A stretch of 64,000 nt of DNA. It comes from Albifimbria verrucaria. Its lineage: Eukaryota > Ascomycota > Sordariomycetes > Hypocreales > Stachybotryaceae. The stretch spans positions 61,423 through 125,422 of the forward strand of contig JAHREC010000035.1 in assembly GCA_020081605.1 (NCBI GenBank), given 5' to 3'. The position numbers and the translations under genes are program-made. Below, piece after piece: positions 11,516 to 22,768 of this stretch (position 1 is the first letter of the stretch; the number at the start of each line of letters is the position of its first letter). Below the pieces are notes generated by a model that was not told the origin of the DNA, did not search any database, and saw nothing but the letters and a program-made list of their open reading frames with translations.

Positions 11516-12459
11516 ATGGCATTCGCTCTTTCATACGAGGAGCACGCTCCCGCACTACCTCGCATAATACGCCCCCAGGGCCGCCGACCAGTTTCGAGCA
11601 CCCCCGACATGTCAATGGGTCGAAAGTATGCGCATACCTGGCTCTGGGAAACATCTAGACGCCCCTCCTGCTCTGCCGCTGCCGCAGTTTCCCTTAGGCA
11701 ACCCGCCTCAACAAACACTAGCACCAACACCAACACCAACACCCCCGACGTGCCAAAGAGCTGCTGCGCCTTTGGTTCCTCCGGCAGCAACTACCTCCTG
11801 CCAAACCTAATCAGCGCAGGTATCCTCCTCATCGGCGTCGTTGTTGGTCTTTTGTTCCTCGAAGAAACGTTTGCGGTGGACAAGCGTCGCACAACCGCTT
11901 CATCCTTCGAGTCTCTTGGCCGCTTCACCGACACGTCCGTCCACTCAACCGTCTCTCTATTTCCGGGGACTTCCAGATATAGTGTAGAGCCTGGGGTATG
12001 TTGCTGGTTGACAGCATTGATGAAAGCAGCACACTGACGCGTATCAGATCGGTCGTCGGCAGCATCATCGGAGGCCACTCTACCCGCCCATGCATGCTCT
12101 ATCCGCAGATATTCCCCAAGGGCAGCATCTGGGATAGCTACCCATACCTCCTGCCCAACCTAATCAGTGTAGGTATCCTCCTCATCGGCGTCGTTGTTGG
12201 TCTTCTGTTCCTCGAAGAAACGTTTGCGGTGGACAAGCGTCAGGAATACACATGGAGACAGGTGGTCGGTTACGTCTTCTCGGTGTTCTCCCGAACCGTC
12301 ATCTCTCCAGAAGGCCAAAGGCTTCAGGACGGCAACTCTGGAGCCGACTATAGAACCAACTATGGAACCATAAATGCTCGGGACACCACAAGCCAGCCCC
12401 TAAAGATCTATCCGATGACAACATACGCGGTTGATTGTCGCCCCTGTTGGAACGTATAA
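11516..12459 (+). pseudogene. Mosaic of two partial MFS transporter copies
   Basis: A block at 11787-11886 and a second at about 11975-12440 both match parts of the MFS gene at 19365-21307. The string YLLPNLIS.GILLIG.VVGL.FLEET occurs in both. The second block also keeps the third intron of the parent gene (11995-12048, donor GTATGT, acceptor ATCAG), then continues through QEYTWRQVVGYVF and SRTVISPEGQRLQ, and diverges after about 12400. The open frame from 11516 fuses an unrelated Asn/Thr-repeat N-terminus (NTNTNT) to the first block. Neither block contains the N-terminal or C-terminal membrane helices, so neither can be a transporter. Both are duplicated fragments of the 19-21 kb gene or a close paralog. 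Confidence 0.75.
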
Positions 12460-12809
12460 ACAGTTGTGCTTTCTTTGCATACTCGTGGCACAGCCATGAC
12501 CAAGCTTGTGAATGATTTTCTTTTTCTTTACCCTCCACCCTTCTCTTATCTTGTCTCCTAAAACACTTATCTTACATCTGCTCACCCACTGGTCTCGCAG
12601 TCCAACAAGTTAAGCCCAAGGTCACAATATCTACAGGTGGGGAGTTTGATATTTACAGAGAATTCAACCCCCACCACGCGGTAATCGCTCGTCTTTTGAC
12701 AACCCCCATCCCAAGTAAGGCTTCGTGGCCGCATTCAGCTCTTACTGACGCTGGTTCAATAGCCTCCACTTGTTCTAACAGCTCTTTTCGTAGGGACTTC
12801 AAAAGTATC
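12460..12809 (+). promoter_or_regulatory. Upstream region of the M16 gene with CT-rich tract
   Basis: The interval holds a pyrimidine-rich tract at about 12512-12560, typical of transcribed leaders in filamentous fungi. The 20 bases before the ATG at 12810 are also present at the duplicated fragment near 7801. No other motif is claimed. Confidence 0.3.
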
Positions 12810-15800
12810 ATGCCTCTCACCTCGAACGACATGCCTTCTCAGGCCCCCAGATCATCGTTTCGGAAGCTCCAAAGTTTCACCATTGACTACGCACCATGCA
12901 CCACCACTCACTACACCTCTGAGCGCAGTGGTTTGCGGGTCATCGTGGCCAACCGCCAGGGTCCCAAGGTCAATGGCTACTTCACTCTGGCCACCGAGAT
13001 TTTTGATGACTCTGGTGCCCCGCATACCCTGGAGCACCTGATCTTCATGGGCTCCAAGAACTACCGTTACAAAGGCCTGCTGGACAAATTATCCTCCCGT
13101 GCCCATTCCAGATCCAATGCCTGGACTGCCACCGACCACACTGCTTATACTCTGGAGACGGCTGGTTGGGATGGTTTCGCTCAGATCCTCCCCGTCTACC
13201 TGGAGCATATTCTTCTCCCCACCATTACAGACGAGGCCATCATCACTGAGGTGTGGCACGTTGACGGTGAGGAAATGACGCCGGCGTTGTGTACTCGGAG
13301 ATGCAGGATGTCCAGTCCTGCAGCGAAGAAATCATGGACCTCAAGGCCCGTCGTCTTCTCTACCCCGCCGACGTGGGTTTCCGCTATGAAACTGGCGGCA
13401 TGACCGAGGCGCTGCGCGTCTTAACACCAGAACGTATCAGAGAATTCCACCGCGACATGTACCAGCCTCGCAACTTATGTTTGGTCATCGTTGGCGAGGT
13501 TAACGAGAACAACATGCTCCAGATCCTCGAAGAGTTCGAGGAGAGCATCAAGGACGATATCCCTCGCTCGACTCCCCTTTCAAGAGGTATGTATACCGAT
13601 CGGTCTTGATTCTGCACTTGCTAAATAAATAGGCCTTGGCTTGACTCGGTCCAGCCTCCTCCCTTAAAGGAGAGTACTCTCACCGTGGCTGAATTTCCCG
13701 AAGAAGACGAATCGGTGGGTCAGATTCTTGTTGGTTTCTTTGGACCCAACTGCACCGACCTCATCGCCTGTTCTGCTCTCGATATCTTGCTGAAGTACCT
13801 GTGTGGCTCTTCGGTATCGATTTTGGAGAACACAATGGTCGAGAAGGAAGAGCTCGCCAGCTCCATCTCGTACTGGTGGGACTCACGACCAAACTCGGTC
13901 ATTTGGCTGCGGCCTACCGGTGTCGCCACCGAAAAGCTCGAGTCTGTGGAGAAGAGACTCATTGAACTTTTGAAAGAAGTTGCATCCAAGCCCATTGACA
14001 TGGAATACATGCGAGAGTGCATCCGCCGAAAGAAACGTCAGGTCAAGTTCCATGCCGAATCCTCCGAGTCCTTCTATGCCACAAACATCATCTCAGACTT
14101 CCTTTTCGGAAAGCATGATGGATCATCTCTCCGTGAGCTTGAGAGCTTGGGTGAATATGATGTCCTAGAGAAGTGGACGGACGAGGAGTGGCGAGCATTC
14201 CTGAGCAAGTGGATGGCCGACGCTCACCATGTTTCTGTCCTCGGAAAGCCCTCTCTCCAAATGGCCACAGATCTCAAGGCCGCTGAGGAGGCTCGTATCG
14301 CCAAACGCAAGGAAGAACTTGGCCCTGAGGGCTTGGCGAAGCTGGGTGAACGCCTGAAGGCCGCCAAGCTCAAGAACGATGAGCCCATTCCCAAAGAGCT
14401 CATTGAGCACTGGAAGGTTCCTGAAATTGAGTCTATTCACTTCATTGAGTCTGACACTGCTCGCACCGGCCAAGGCCGCAAGGTCGGCGTACCTGCAGGC
14501 AAGGCCCAGAAGTTTATCGACTCAGTACCCAAGACAGACGTTGAGCCTTTCTTCCAATTCGAAGACATCCCTTCCAACTTTGTGCACATCACCATTCATT
14601 TGGGAACATCCGGGGTTCCCAAGGACCTGAAGCCTTTGATGCCGATTTTCAGCGACAACTTCTTCAACACCCACATCATGCGGGACGGCAACCTCATCAA
14701 CTTTGAGCAGGTTGTCATGGAGCTGGAGAAGGATACCATCAGCTATGGCCTCGGCGGAGCCGAAGTTCTGGGAGATCCGGACGGCATCATGATTCAGTTC
14801 CAGGTCGAGCCTGAGAAGTATGCTGCTGCAGTCAACTGGATCCGAACGATGATGTTTGACTCTGTCTTCGACCCTCAGCGACTCAAGACTGCTGTCTCCA
14901 AGGCCATGGCAGGTATTCCTGAATGCAAACGTGATGGACGTGCAATGGCCAGCGAAATCGACAGCGCCATCCATTTGAAGAACTCTTGTTTGACTTATGC
15001 TAAGCGGGTTCTCGTTCAAGCCGTGTACCTCAAGTGCCTCAAGAAACTGCTTGAGCACGAGCCGGAGAAGGTGGTGGGCTGGTGCAACGAGGTCCGAAAC
15101 TCCCTGTTCAAGTTTGAGAACATACGTCTACTTGTCGCGACCAATCTGTCCACTTTGCCGGACCCAGTGGTGACATGGAAGCCACTGACCCAGCATCTGA
15201 CCAAGACAGACGAGCTTATCAAGATCACCAAGCCATCAAGCCTGCTGAACGAGGAGGAGAGAGCCCCGGAAAGGCTGGCGTGACAATCGTCCCCATGACC
15301 ACTCTGGATAGCTCTTACTCCATCAGCACGGCCAAGGGAATCACAGACCTCCGGGACAAGGCGTTGCCTGTACTCATGACCGTCATCAGTTACCTTCAGT
15401 CACCGGAAGGACCTCTGTGGAACGCTGTTCGTGGAACCGGATATGCTTATAGCTCGTACTTCTCACCAGATCTTGAGTCTGGTGCACTGTCTTACCATGT
15501 CTACCGCTCTCCAGATGCTTCCAAGGCCATCAATGCCTCACGAGAGATCGTCCGCAAGGTTGCCGAGGGCGAGATCGAGATTGACAAGCACTTGCTCGAG
15601 GAGGCATCGGCCAGATTATTCTGATGTTCGCCGAGGAGCAAGCTACAATGGAAACTGCGGCGCAGCAGAGACTTTGTCGTGCAGGTCATCAGGGATCTGC
15701 CCAAGGACTGGCCCAAGCAGATGATGGCGACCATCAGGAACGTCGACCCGGAGGAAATGAAGAGAATTACGAGGGAGATGATCATGCCTGTTTTTGCTCC

Positions 15801-16057
15801 AGGAACGAGCAACATCGTAGCCACATGCGGAGAATTGATAACAGAGGTGAGTATTGCTATTTCAGATTGGGCATATTGAAGAATGGTACAGAAAAAGACA
15901 ATTAACATTCTCGCAGGGCATGGAGAGATCTTTCAAGGATATGGGATACAAGACGACTGTGAAGCAGCTCAGCGATTTCCACGACGACTTTGGTCTGAAA
16001 GCCGGCAGTGAGGGGAGGAAGGAGAGGAAGGAGGAAAAATTGGACTATGAGGGCTAG
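12810..16057 (+). CDS. M16-family (insulinase-like) zinc metallopeptidase, frame broken by five indels
   Basis: The ATG at 12810 opens a frame with the inverted zinc motif H-T-L-E-H (in GAPHTLEHLIFMGSKNY, about residues 72-88), preceded by GYFTLATEIFDDS and followed by NAWTATDHTAYTLETAGW. This is the M16C-like group that includes yeast YOL098C; known members are peptidases with an N-terminal catalytic and a C-terminal substrate-holding half. Introns lie at 13587-13632 and 15847-15916, and the stop is at 16055-16057. Coding continues through five frame changes: near 13271 (lost G), 13574-13577 (lost C), 15264-15267 (lost C), 15605 (lost C) and 15671 (one extra base). Corrected length is about 1,040 residues, normal for the family. 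No in-frame nonsense substitution was seen. It lies downstream of MFS fragments, and its 5' end is duplicated at 7.8 kb. Confidence 0.88.
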
Positions 16058-16582
16058 AGCTAGATAAGACCAGATTCGACATCTCGACTACAACCCCAAC
16101 ACTGAACCATATAAGAAGGCGAGTGACCCCAATGATATTGGGCACATAGACCACGAGGGTTCCGTCAGCGTGGCTAAGGTAGCCAGGAACGAAACGATGC
16201 GCTGTTCGTCAATGTGCACCTGGATAATACAGTGTGAAATGCAAAGACACTCATCAAATGCCCAATTGGCTGTTTATGAAGTTGATACATAATCAAGACT
16301 GCTAGTCCAAGCGGAGACTAGGAGCTGTTTAATCGATGGGTGCGTTGTACTTACTTCACTTCCAACGTCGTTTGCCACTTCTCCCAATCACTTGTGCAAT
16401 TCATGGGGACAGCAGGACTTGCAGAGGTCATCGATGTGAGCTGTTGGTTTTAGTTTAGATTCGGCGTAGGCCACAACGACTAGGCTCGGATTGAGGTGTT
16501 GGAGCCATTTCAAGCAACGAACAGGTGCAAAAGTTCAGATTTGAAACCCATCCATCAAGAACAAGAGGTCCGCACAAGAACC
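16058..16582. other. Intergenic region after the M16 gene
   Basis: No gene, RNA or repeat is supported here. The M16 reading frame ends in a Glu/Lys/Gly-rich tail immediately upstream. Confidence 0.4.
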
Positions 16583-16780
16583 ATGAGAAGAATTGTGAGG
16601 ATGGGGGCAACCAATTGTAGGAAAAGGACCCTGCGATCGTGCAATCTTTGCCATCAGCAAGAGATTCGGTGCGACAGGAAGGATCGGTGCAACTTATGCG
16701 TCAGCGGCGGCCTGCGCTGCCAGTACCCAAAGCATGGGCAAACTGCTCTCAGCCTGGAAGCATGCGGTCACTTATGTTGA
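16583..16780 (+). CDS. Lone Zn2Cys6 DNA-binding domain, truncated regulator
   Basis: From ATG 16583 the frame encodes RSCNLCHQQEIRCDRKDRC followed by NLCVSGGLRCQYP. The spacing is C-x2-C-x6-C-x5-C-x2-C-x6-C, a perfect Gal4-type binuclear zinc cluster that binds DNA in fungal transcription factors. The frame stops at 16780, 18 residues after the domain. No linker, dimerisation helix or middle-homology region follows, and no donor site joined to a downstream coding segment is evident. It is either the first exon of a gene whose remainder is destroyed or a retained fragment. The 5' context also opens in the same frame back to 16496 without an ATG. Confidence 0.6.
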   Translation: MRRIVRMGATNCRKRTLRSCNLCHQQEIRCDRKDRCNLCVSGGLRCQYPKHGQTALSLEACGHLC

Positions 16781-19364
16781 GAGCCGTACCTTAAGCTTGG
16801 AGAGGATTCTACTCTGCCCATACGAGGCACTCCGACCTTGGCTTAGAAGCGTCATCGCAGGCAGCATCAACTAAACAAGGTCTTCGCTCTTCGTATCCTA
16901 CTAACAGCATGGTATTTAACCAGTGGCATCAGCCATACCTACACGGCAGAATAATCCACCTCAGGCTTCGCAACCATCATTCAAACTGATCTATATCCTT
17001 GACGTGTCCGGTCGACGACTAGATCTGGAAGCACTCCAGTCGGCTAAATTGGGCAGGATGGAGGAATGAATCTTGAAGATGTCGAGACTTGAAATGAAGC
17101 GAAACTGCTCGATTGATGATCCTGTAAGACATATCAGCTGAAGCCCTTGATAATATTCTCTGCGCTTCTCTTCACGTCTATCAGAGCCCCAGATACACAT
17201 TTTGCGCACCTGTTTATTGGCAAAAGCATGAGCAGGTACCAACTATAGGGTAGATACGCATAGGAACGATGACCACGGAGATGTTCGTGTTGTCAGGCAC
17301 GAGGATCCTTGCCGTAGAAAGCAGAAAAGACAAGCTTACCGGCTTCATGCATTGCGTCTGTGCCCTCGCGTCCAGCCACATCCGAGCAAGATGGCGATCA
17401 GCGATGGAACAATACCCCCTTGCCTGTGGTGATTGTCAAATCACACGGCCTCACGACACGACCGCCACTGAAGACCTGACACAGGAGTGGAGGCTGAGAG
17501 GTCCAGGAGGCAGCAGTGCAGAGGACAAACGTGGTGCAGAGATCCGAGTGGTCAACTTGTAGACTTGCAGCAGGTGTGGCCTACAAACACTTTGACCAGG
17601 GGAACATAGCCCCTTGCCGTTCTCTTCTCTCCTCAATGCTTTATGTGGTACGTCCTTTCGAGAACAGGGTTGGCTGCAAAGGTTGGGCCATGCAAAGAAA
17701 CAGCACAAACATCTCTAAACGAAGACCGGTCAAGACCAGGCACTGCTAGGCCAACGCCAAAGCATACGAGCGTTACTAACAGCCGAAGAAAGTTTCGAAC
17801 GGCTGATTATTGCGCCACATACCGGTAATCTCGAATATCGAGCATAGAGTAAACTGCTTGGATGTTAACGCCGACGCTCCGGTTTTGGCCGCCGTTGCGT
17901 TTGCCGTTGCATTTGGCTGGAATACCAGCAGAATGGCAAATGCACGTCCACCTTAGTATAAAGACATGGGGTCTAGGAGCGTGTAAACCTCTATCCGCAA
18001 AGGCAGTCGGCCTCACCAGCCAAGCAGGGCAAGACCAAATCGCGGAGCAGGAAAGAATTACCCGTCAAGGCCCTTGTTGAAGAGGCAGGTCACAGCATAC
18101 AGCATGCGAAGCGGCCGGGCGATGTTCCCCACCATGTGTGACGAGGCTCGGAGTGCTCGAAGGGAGGGGTGAGAGTAAACAAATAGCCCCAACTTATAGG
18201 CTTCGGCGGCAACCTTAACCTTGGCCGGCGATAAAAGGCAAATTGACAACTACCAGCACAGAGTCGCCATGAGGATTGGTTGACAGACCCCAGCACGATA
18301 TGTCGTGCCCGCACCACTCAACATCTTCGCGGAAGCAACTAACAGAGAGCCCGGGGAGGGGAGGGGCAGGGCCAAGCCAGTCAAATGATCATGACCATGT
18401 CCTCTCCCCATCTTCGACTCTACCAGATGGGGGCTAGCCAGGATCTGTCATGCACAGGACCAACGGGCTGGCAAGTTCCCTGTCATTTTAGTCAAGTTTG
18501 GGCTTTCGTTGGTCTTTGAGGCTCTGCGGGTTGGGCTGAACATTACGGAGCAGTCCGTCGCCGATCGTATTACTGGTACGATCCGATATTCGAAAATCAC
18601 CCACGCCGCGCTGTTGTCTAGTTGCTGCCTGAATCCTTGTGTTTTGCCCTTATCCTTGTTGCCTCTAACCCAACGCCTCCACCTGAGTAGGTTCGGAGAT
18701 ACCCGCCTAGCACACCGCACATAGATCTCAGCGTCGTATGCATTGCCGCGAATTCATGCCGTGAGTTTGTGCCGTGGCTTTGTGCCATGTTTCTGTGCAG
18801 TGTTTTGCTTTCTCTCTGGCTTTTGACTATAGGTATCTTCACCTGATACGAACAATACCTCAAGTCAGCTCTCAGTAGCTAGAAGAATCGACGAGTTGAA
18901 CGACCTCAACGTTAGTTGTCCCCAAGGTGATTCTATCGAGTCGATAATCCTTGCCGCCGCCCTTTGTATCAATCATGTAAAACTCGGTGGTATCTCAGGG
19001 GACCAACAAGCAGTCTTATGTCTGTTGGCCGAGGCTCTTTGAGTGGCAGGCTTTGTCCTGCAGGCTTTGTTTGTGTTGTCATGCATATGCATCTGGTCTG
19101 CATCAATGCGAAGGCGGAACAGGGCTCAAACATAGATGCCTACATCGGATCGGGCTGCTGTTTGAATGTAGGCGCTGCGACGATTCCGTCGGTGGTATGC
19201 CGGTCATTCTGGTCCCTGGGGTTGGTATTTAGGGAAGGACTCCACTCGTGGAACTGGAGGCCCCTTAATATGAGATCGAATCCCATTTCTTTATCTCTCT
19301 AGTCGGCCTTCTGCCATTTTTCTTATGCTTCGTCTAACATCATCCATAAAACCACTGGGTGTCG
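16781..19364. other. Relic stretch upstream of the MFS gene
   Basis: No complete gene is supported. 17380-17750 contains a weak copy of the dispersed repeat described at 27600-28125. 18,900-19,364 is the likely promoter region of the MFS gene. Other open frames (17269-17562, 18964-19302) lack any recognisable domain. Confidence 0.4.
17380..17750 (+). repeat. Degenerate copy of dispersed repeat family A
   Basis: Two pieces align by eye with the copy at 27600-28125. One is the segment GATCCGAGTGGTCAACTTG (17540) against the one at 27862; the other is the stretch GTTGGCTGCAAAGGTTGGG... followed by GACCGGTCAAGACC (17670-17736) against 28016-28065. The spacing between the pieces is similar in both copies. 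Similarity is moderate, so a computed alignment is needed for exact ends. Confidence 0.45.
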
Positions 19365-21307
19365 ATGACCGCCCGTATGTGTATTCAATTCCTCTTCACG
19401 CCATTGGTGCGGCTTTCACACAGCCTATTGAACGCAATCCATTCCGTTCGAAGACGAAGTAGCTTGAACATACCCTCTGCCCCTGGTCGGATAGTCAAGA
19501 ATAATAAGCCGTTATCAAAATCTCAGAAGTGGCAGATATTCATTCTGTGTAGGCAGTCTATCCATTCCTAACCCGGTACAACGTGCTAACGCAACTCCAC
19601 AAGGCTGTTGCCGCATATGTGAGCCGATCTCTTTCACGTCGATCTTTTCGTATTGTTTCCAAATGGTTAAAGACTTTGGCATTACCAAAGACCCTGAGCA
19701 AATCTTGACCTATATTGCTATGGTCACCTCGATATTTACCCTGTGCGAATTCTTCACGAGCACGCTATGGGGAACGTTGAGTGACAGAATCGGACGTAAG
19801 CCGGTCTTGATGATCGGGCTGGCTGGGACAATCATCAGCGTCCTGATCTTCGGCTTCGCGCAAAATCTCACAACTGCCCTAGTGGCGCGGGCCTTAGGCG
19901 GTCTTCTCAACGGGTAGGCAAAGCACCACGAGCCTCTCTCTCACTTCTGAAGAGCTGACGATACCCTTTCACAGGAATGGCGGCGTCATAACCACGGCTG
20001 CGATCGAGTTGGTCGAATCCAAGGAGGACCAAGATGAGCAGAGACAGGCTACGACGAAGACCAACGAGAACGCAACTCGTGTATCGGCCATTGTGCAATT
20101 GATGTGGAGCATGGGGTATGTTGCTGGATGATGGCATTGATGAAAGCAGCGCATTGACGCGTATCAGGTCGACCATCGGTCACATCATCGGAGGCTACTG
20201 TGCGCGCCCATGCATACTCTATCCGAAGATATTCCCCAAGGGCAGCATTTGGGATACCTACCCATACCTCCTACCCAACCTAATCAGCGCAGGCATCCTC
20301 CTCATCGGCATCGTAGTTGGTCTTATGTTCCTCGAGGAAACGCTTGAGGTGGACAAGCGTCAGGAATACACATGGAGACAAGCGGTTGGTTACGTCTTCT
20401 CGCTGTTCTCCCGAACCGTCATCTCTCCAGAAGGCCAAAGGCTTCAGGGCGGCAACCCCGGAGCCAACTACAGAACCAACCATGGAACCAACTATGGAAC
20501 CAACTATGGAACCAACTATGGAACCAACTATGGAACCGTGGACGCTCGGGACACCGCAGGCCAGCCCCACAAGAAATTTACCCGACAACTGCGAAGACAA
20601 CTGCAGCTCATGATCGCTTCCGTTGGAATCTTGGCATTGTACGTACTAGTATCGATGATCCCAGTCTAGTTTACCCCGTTAATGCCATGCAGCCATAATA
20701 TGACTTTTGACCAGCTGTTCCCTGCGTTTTTGAGCGCCAGCGCTCCAGAGAAGCCTATCCGTGAGCTTCCTTTTCGATTTGTAGATGGCTTTGGATTTGC
20801 GACGGATACAATCGGCACCATCATGTCGTCCCAAGGAGTCATCTCCCTCTTCTGCGGCTACGTTGTACTTTGCTGTAACCTACTTAAACATAGACCCTTA
20901 CGCCTGCTCCGGATCATCGCCGCCTTTTACATCCCTCTCTACGTCGTCACCCCTATCTGGTACTCTTGCCACGTAAGATACAGATGGTGGGCATCTTCGT
21001 TGTGGGTTCTTGGAGGGCTGTTTTGATCGCTATGGCGCAACCTTGCCATAACACCCTGATCAACAACTTGCTGGCGGATGGTGATAATCTCGGAAAGATC
21101 AACGGGTCCGCAGCGGCGACAGCAAGCCTGAGTCGAACATTCGGCCCTATTGTATCGGGCTTCCTTAACTCGACGGGCTTGAAAATCGGTTATTCAGTGT
21201 TGCCATGGTGGTTCAGCGGCTTCGTTGCATCCTTGGGAGCGCTCATCAGCCTTGGGATCAGTGAAAGCATACCTCAGGCTGCCGATGACGAAGAAGCGAA
21301 TATGTGA
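19365..21307 (+). CDS. Major facilitator superfamily transporter, one frameshift near 20967
   Basis: The model has five exons with introns at 19549-19603, 19914-19974, 20116-20167 and 20639-20692; all join in frame, and branch points such as GTGCTAACG are present. The ATG at 19365 is the first in frame. The product carries CRICEPISFTSIF (helix 1), motif A in WGTLSDRIGRKPVLMIG, ALGGLLNGNGGV (helix 4), MGSTIGHIIGG (helix 5) and YLLPNLISAG (helix 6), then a central loop, MTFDQLFPAFL and the C-terminal helices to TGA 21305-21307. This order fits the multidrug/zinc-induced-facilitator-like MFS branch found widely in fungi; the substrate cannot be inferred. The frame shifts once near 20967 (WYS to PRKIQMVGIF), consistent with one lost base. 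The total is about 573 residues. Its central part is duplicated twice at 11.8-12.4 kb. Confidence 0.82.
20471..20537 (+). repeat. 12-bp minisatellite coding Asn-Tyr-Gly-Thr repeats
   Basis: The unit GGAACCAACTAT is repeated about five times and encodes (NYGT)n in the cytoplasmic loop of the MFS transporter. The partial paralog at 12340-12375 has only one or two units, so the array has changed in copy number since duplication. Confidence 0.9.
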
Positions 21308-21654
21308 TCAGGTCGGGGCTCTTGAGCAGACATTTGAACGCACAGTTATTGTGGGTTCGGCTATTACACATTTGTCAAGTATACCATGGACTGGCTCAAG
21401 ATCTGGAAATGTGGACTCCATGGGGAGATCATGATGAGCAGGAGCCTCAGTTGCGAGGTATGGTAAACGTCAAACGCCAATAGGGTAGAGTTGCTCTATG
21501 TAAAGCTGCTTACGTATAAAAATATTGTTGCCGTGGTGGGCATGATGTTCGCAATGGCTCGTTTATAAACCCACACTCCGTTAACGGTCTTTAAAGCCAG
21601 TGACGTACACGCTCCTACTACATTTTAGTAGGACCAGATCCAACCGACTCAGTG

Positions 21655-21730
21655 GAGTCTGCTATCAAGGATCATGGGTCATGGGTCGTGAATCATGGAT
21701 TATGGGTTGTGAATCATGGATCGTGGGCCG
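21655..21730. repeat. Imperfect short tandem repeat (ATCATGGRT.RTGGGT type)
   Basis: Alternating AATCATGGAT and GTCGTGAATC-like units recur about six times with variation. It looks like a decayed minisatellite and has no coding role that I can see. Confidence 0.7.
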
Positions 21731-22548
21731 CCTCTATCAACTCTCAAGACAGATATACCGATATAAAGGAAAGTGGCGAGGAGGTGGATGCGATATGACG
21801 GGCATTGCTGCCTTGTTCACGATTAGGTCTGTTTCGCAACTCGGGGCAGCCATTCGTGGTTTGGCTGCTCCAAGTGTCATACATCTAATCGACCAGATGA
21901 ATTGGTATAGCCGTCAACTCCTGGCGGCCTAGGGATATGGGCTTTGTTCTGCAATGGGCGTCTTTTCTGCTTGCATTTGCACAATACCTAGGATAAAGAG
22001 ATCATGTTGGCTCACCTCATCACGCCTATTTCATCCCAGTTACTGTCCTTATCACAAATTGGGCGGGCGGTCCAGCTTTCTACACGAATCTTATTCGCTA
22101 CTAAGCTGAGTCTATACGAATTGTCTCCATGGCACGAGACAGAGGAGCTTCAACACCCGGGTCTTCTTTCCCAACACCCGTCGTAGAGTACAGCTGCAAA
22201 ACAACCAGTAGCGACAAGAAATCACTGCGAGTCTACTGCAGGGGCGGCGGTCCCGGTTCATAATCCAGTTGACAATATACCGGCTCCGCCGACCCTGATG
22301 CCGCTCACGTTCGGAACACTTAGTGTCAAGTCAACGTTGTTTCAACGGGCACCGCCCCATGGCGATAGGTATACGCAGCTGTGGAACAGCAACCTGCCTT
22401 ATGTTCTGGCCAACATTGATGATCGACAGCCGCTCAGAAACTGAAAATGCCTGCTGGGGACAGAGGGATCAAAGGAGTGTAAGCGAAGTACCTATTGCTC
22501 ATTCCACTCCTCCACGACAAGTCTCAGTTGGTTCTCCAGGCACACAAG

Positions 22549-22768
22549 CTAGTCAATGCCTTCCGCCCCTGGGTTAGGATCCGCAAGCACCCTTTCAAAT
22601 AGGCTCCCCACATCCACGAGTATTGATTGCAGGATTTCTTTGGGCGCACGGCGCAAGTCATCGTCTGTCTCACAGGTAAACCCTATCCACTGAGGAGCCC
22701 ACACCAGGCCAGAGCCTATTCTTGCTATCCCACAAACAGGAAGGTCCTCCACGTGCTCTTCAATGTCA
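22549..22768 (-). CDS. Possible exon of an unknown gene
   Basis: On the minus strand, an acceptor-like CAG precedes a frame of about 70 codons (IEEHVEDLPVCGIARI..., CETDDDLRRAPKEILQSILV) ending at TAG 22549-22551. The composition is acidic and helix-like and reads as genuine coding sequence. No upstream exon or domain could be assigned, so it may be the last exon of a decayed gene. Confidence 0.25.

Noticed and set aside
14522..15058. 178-codon frame antisense to the M16 gene
   Set aside because: It is a shadow of the conserved M16 coding frame; composition follows the complementary codons.
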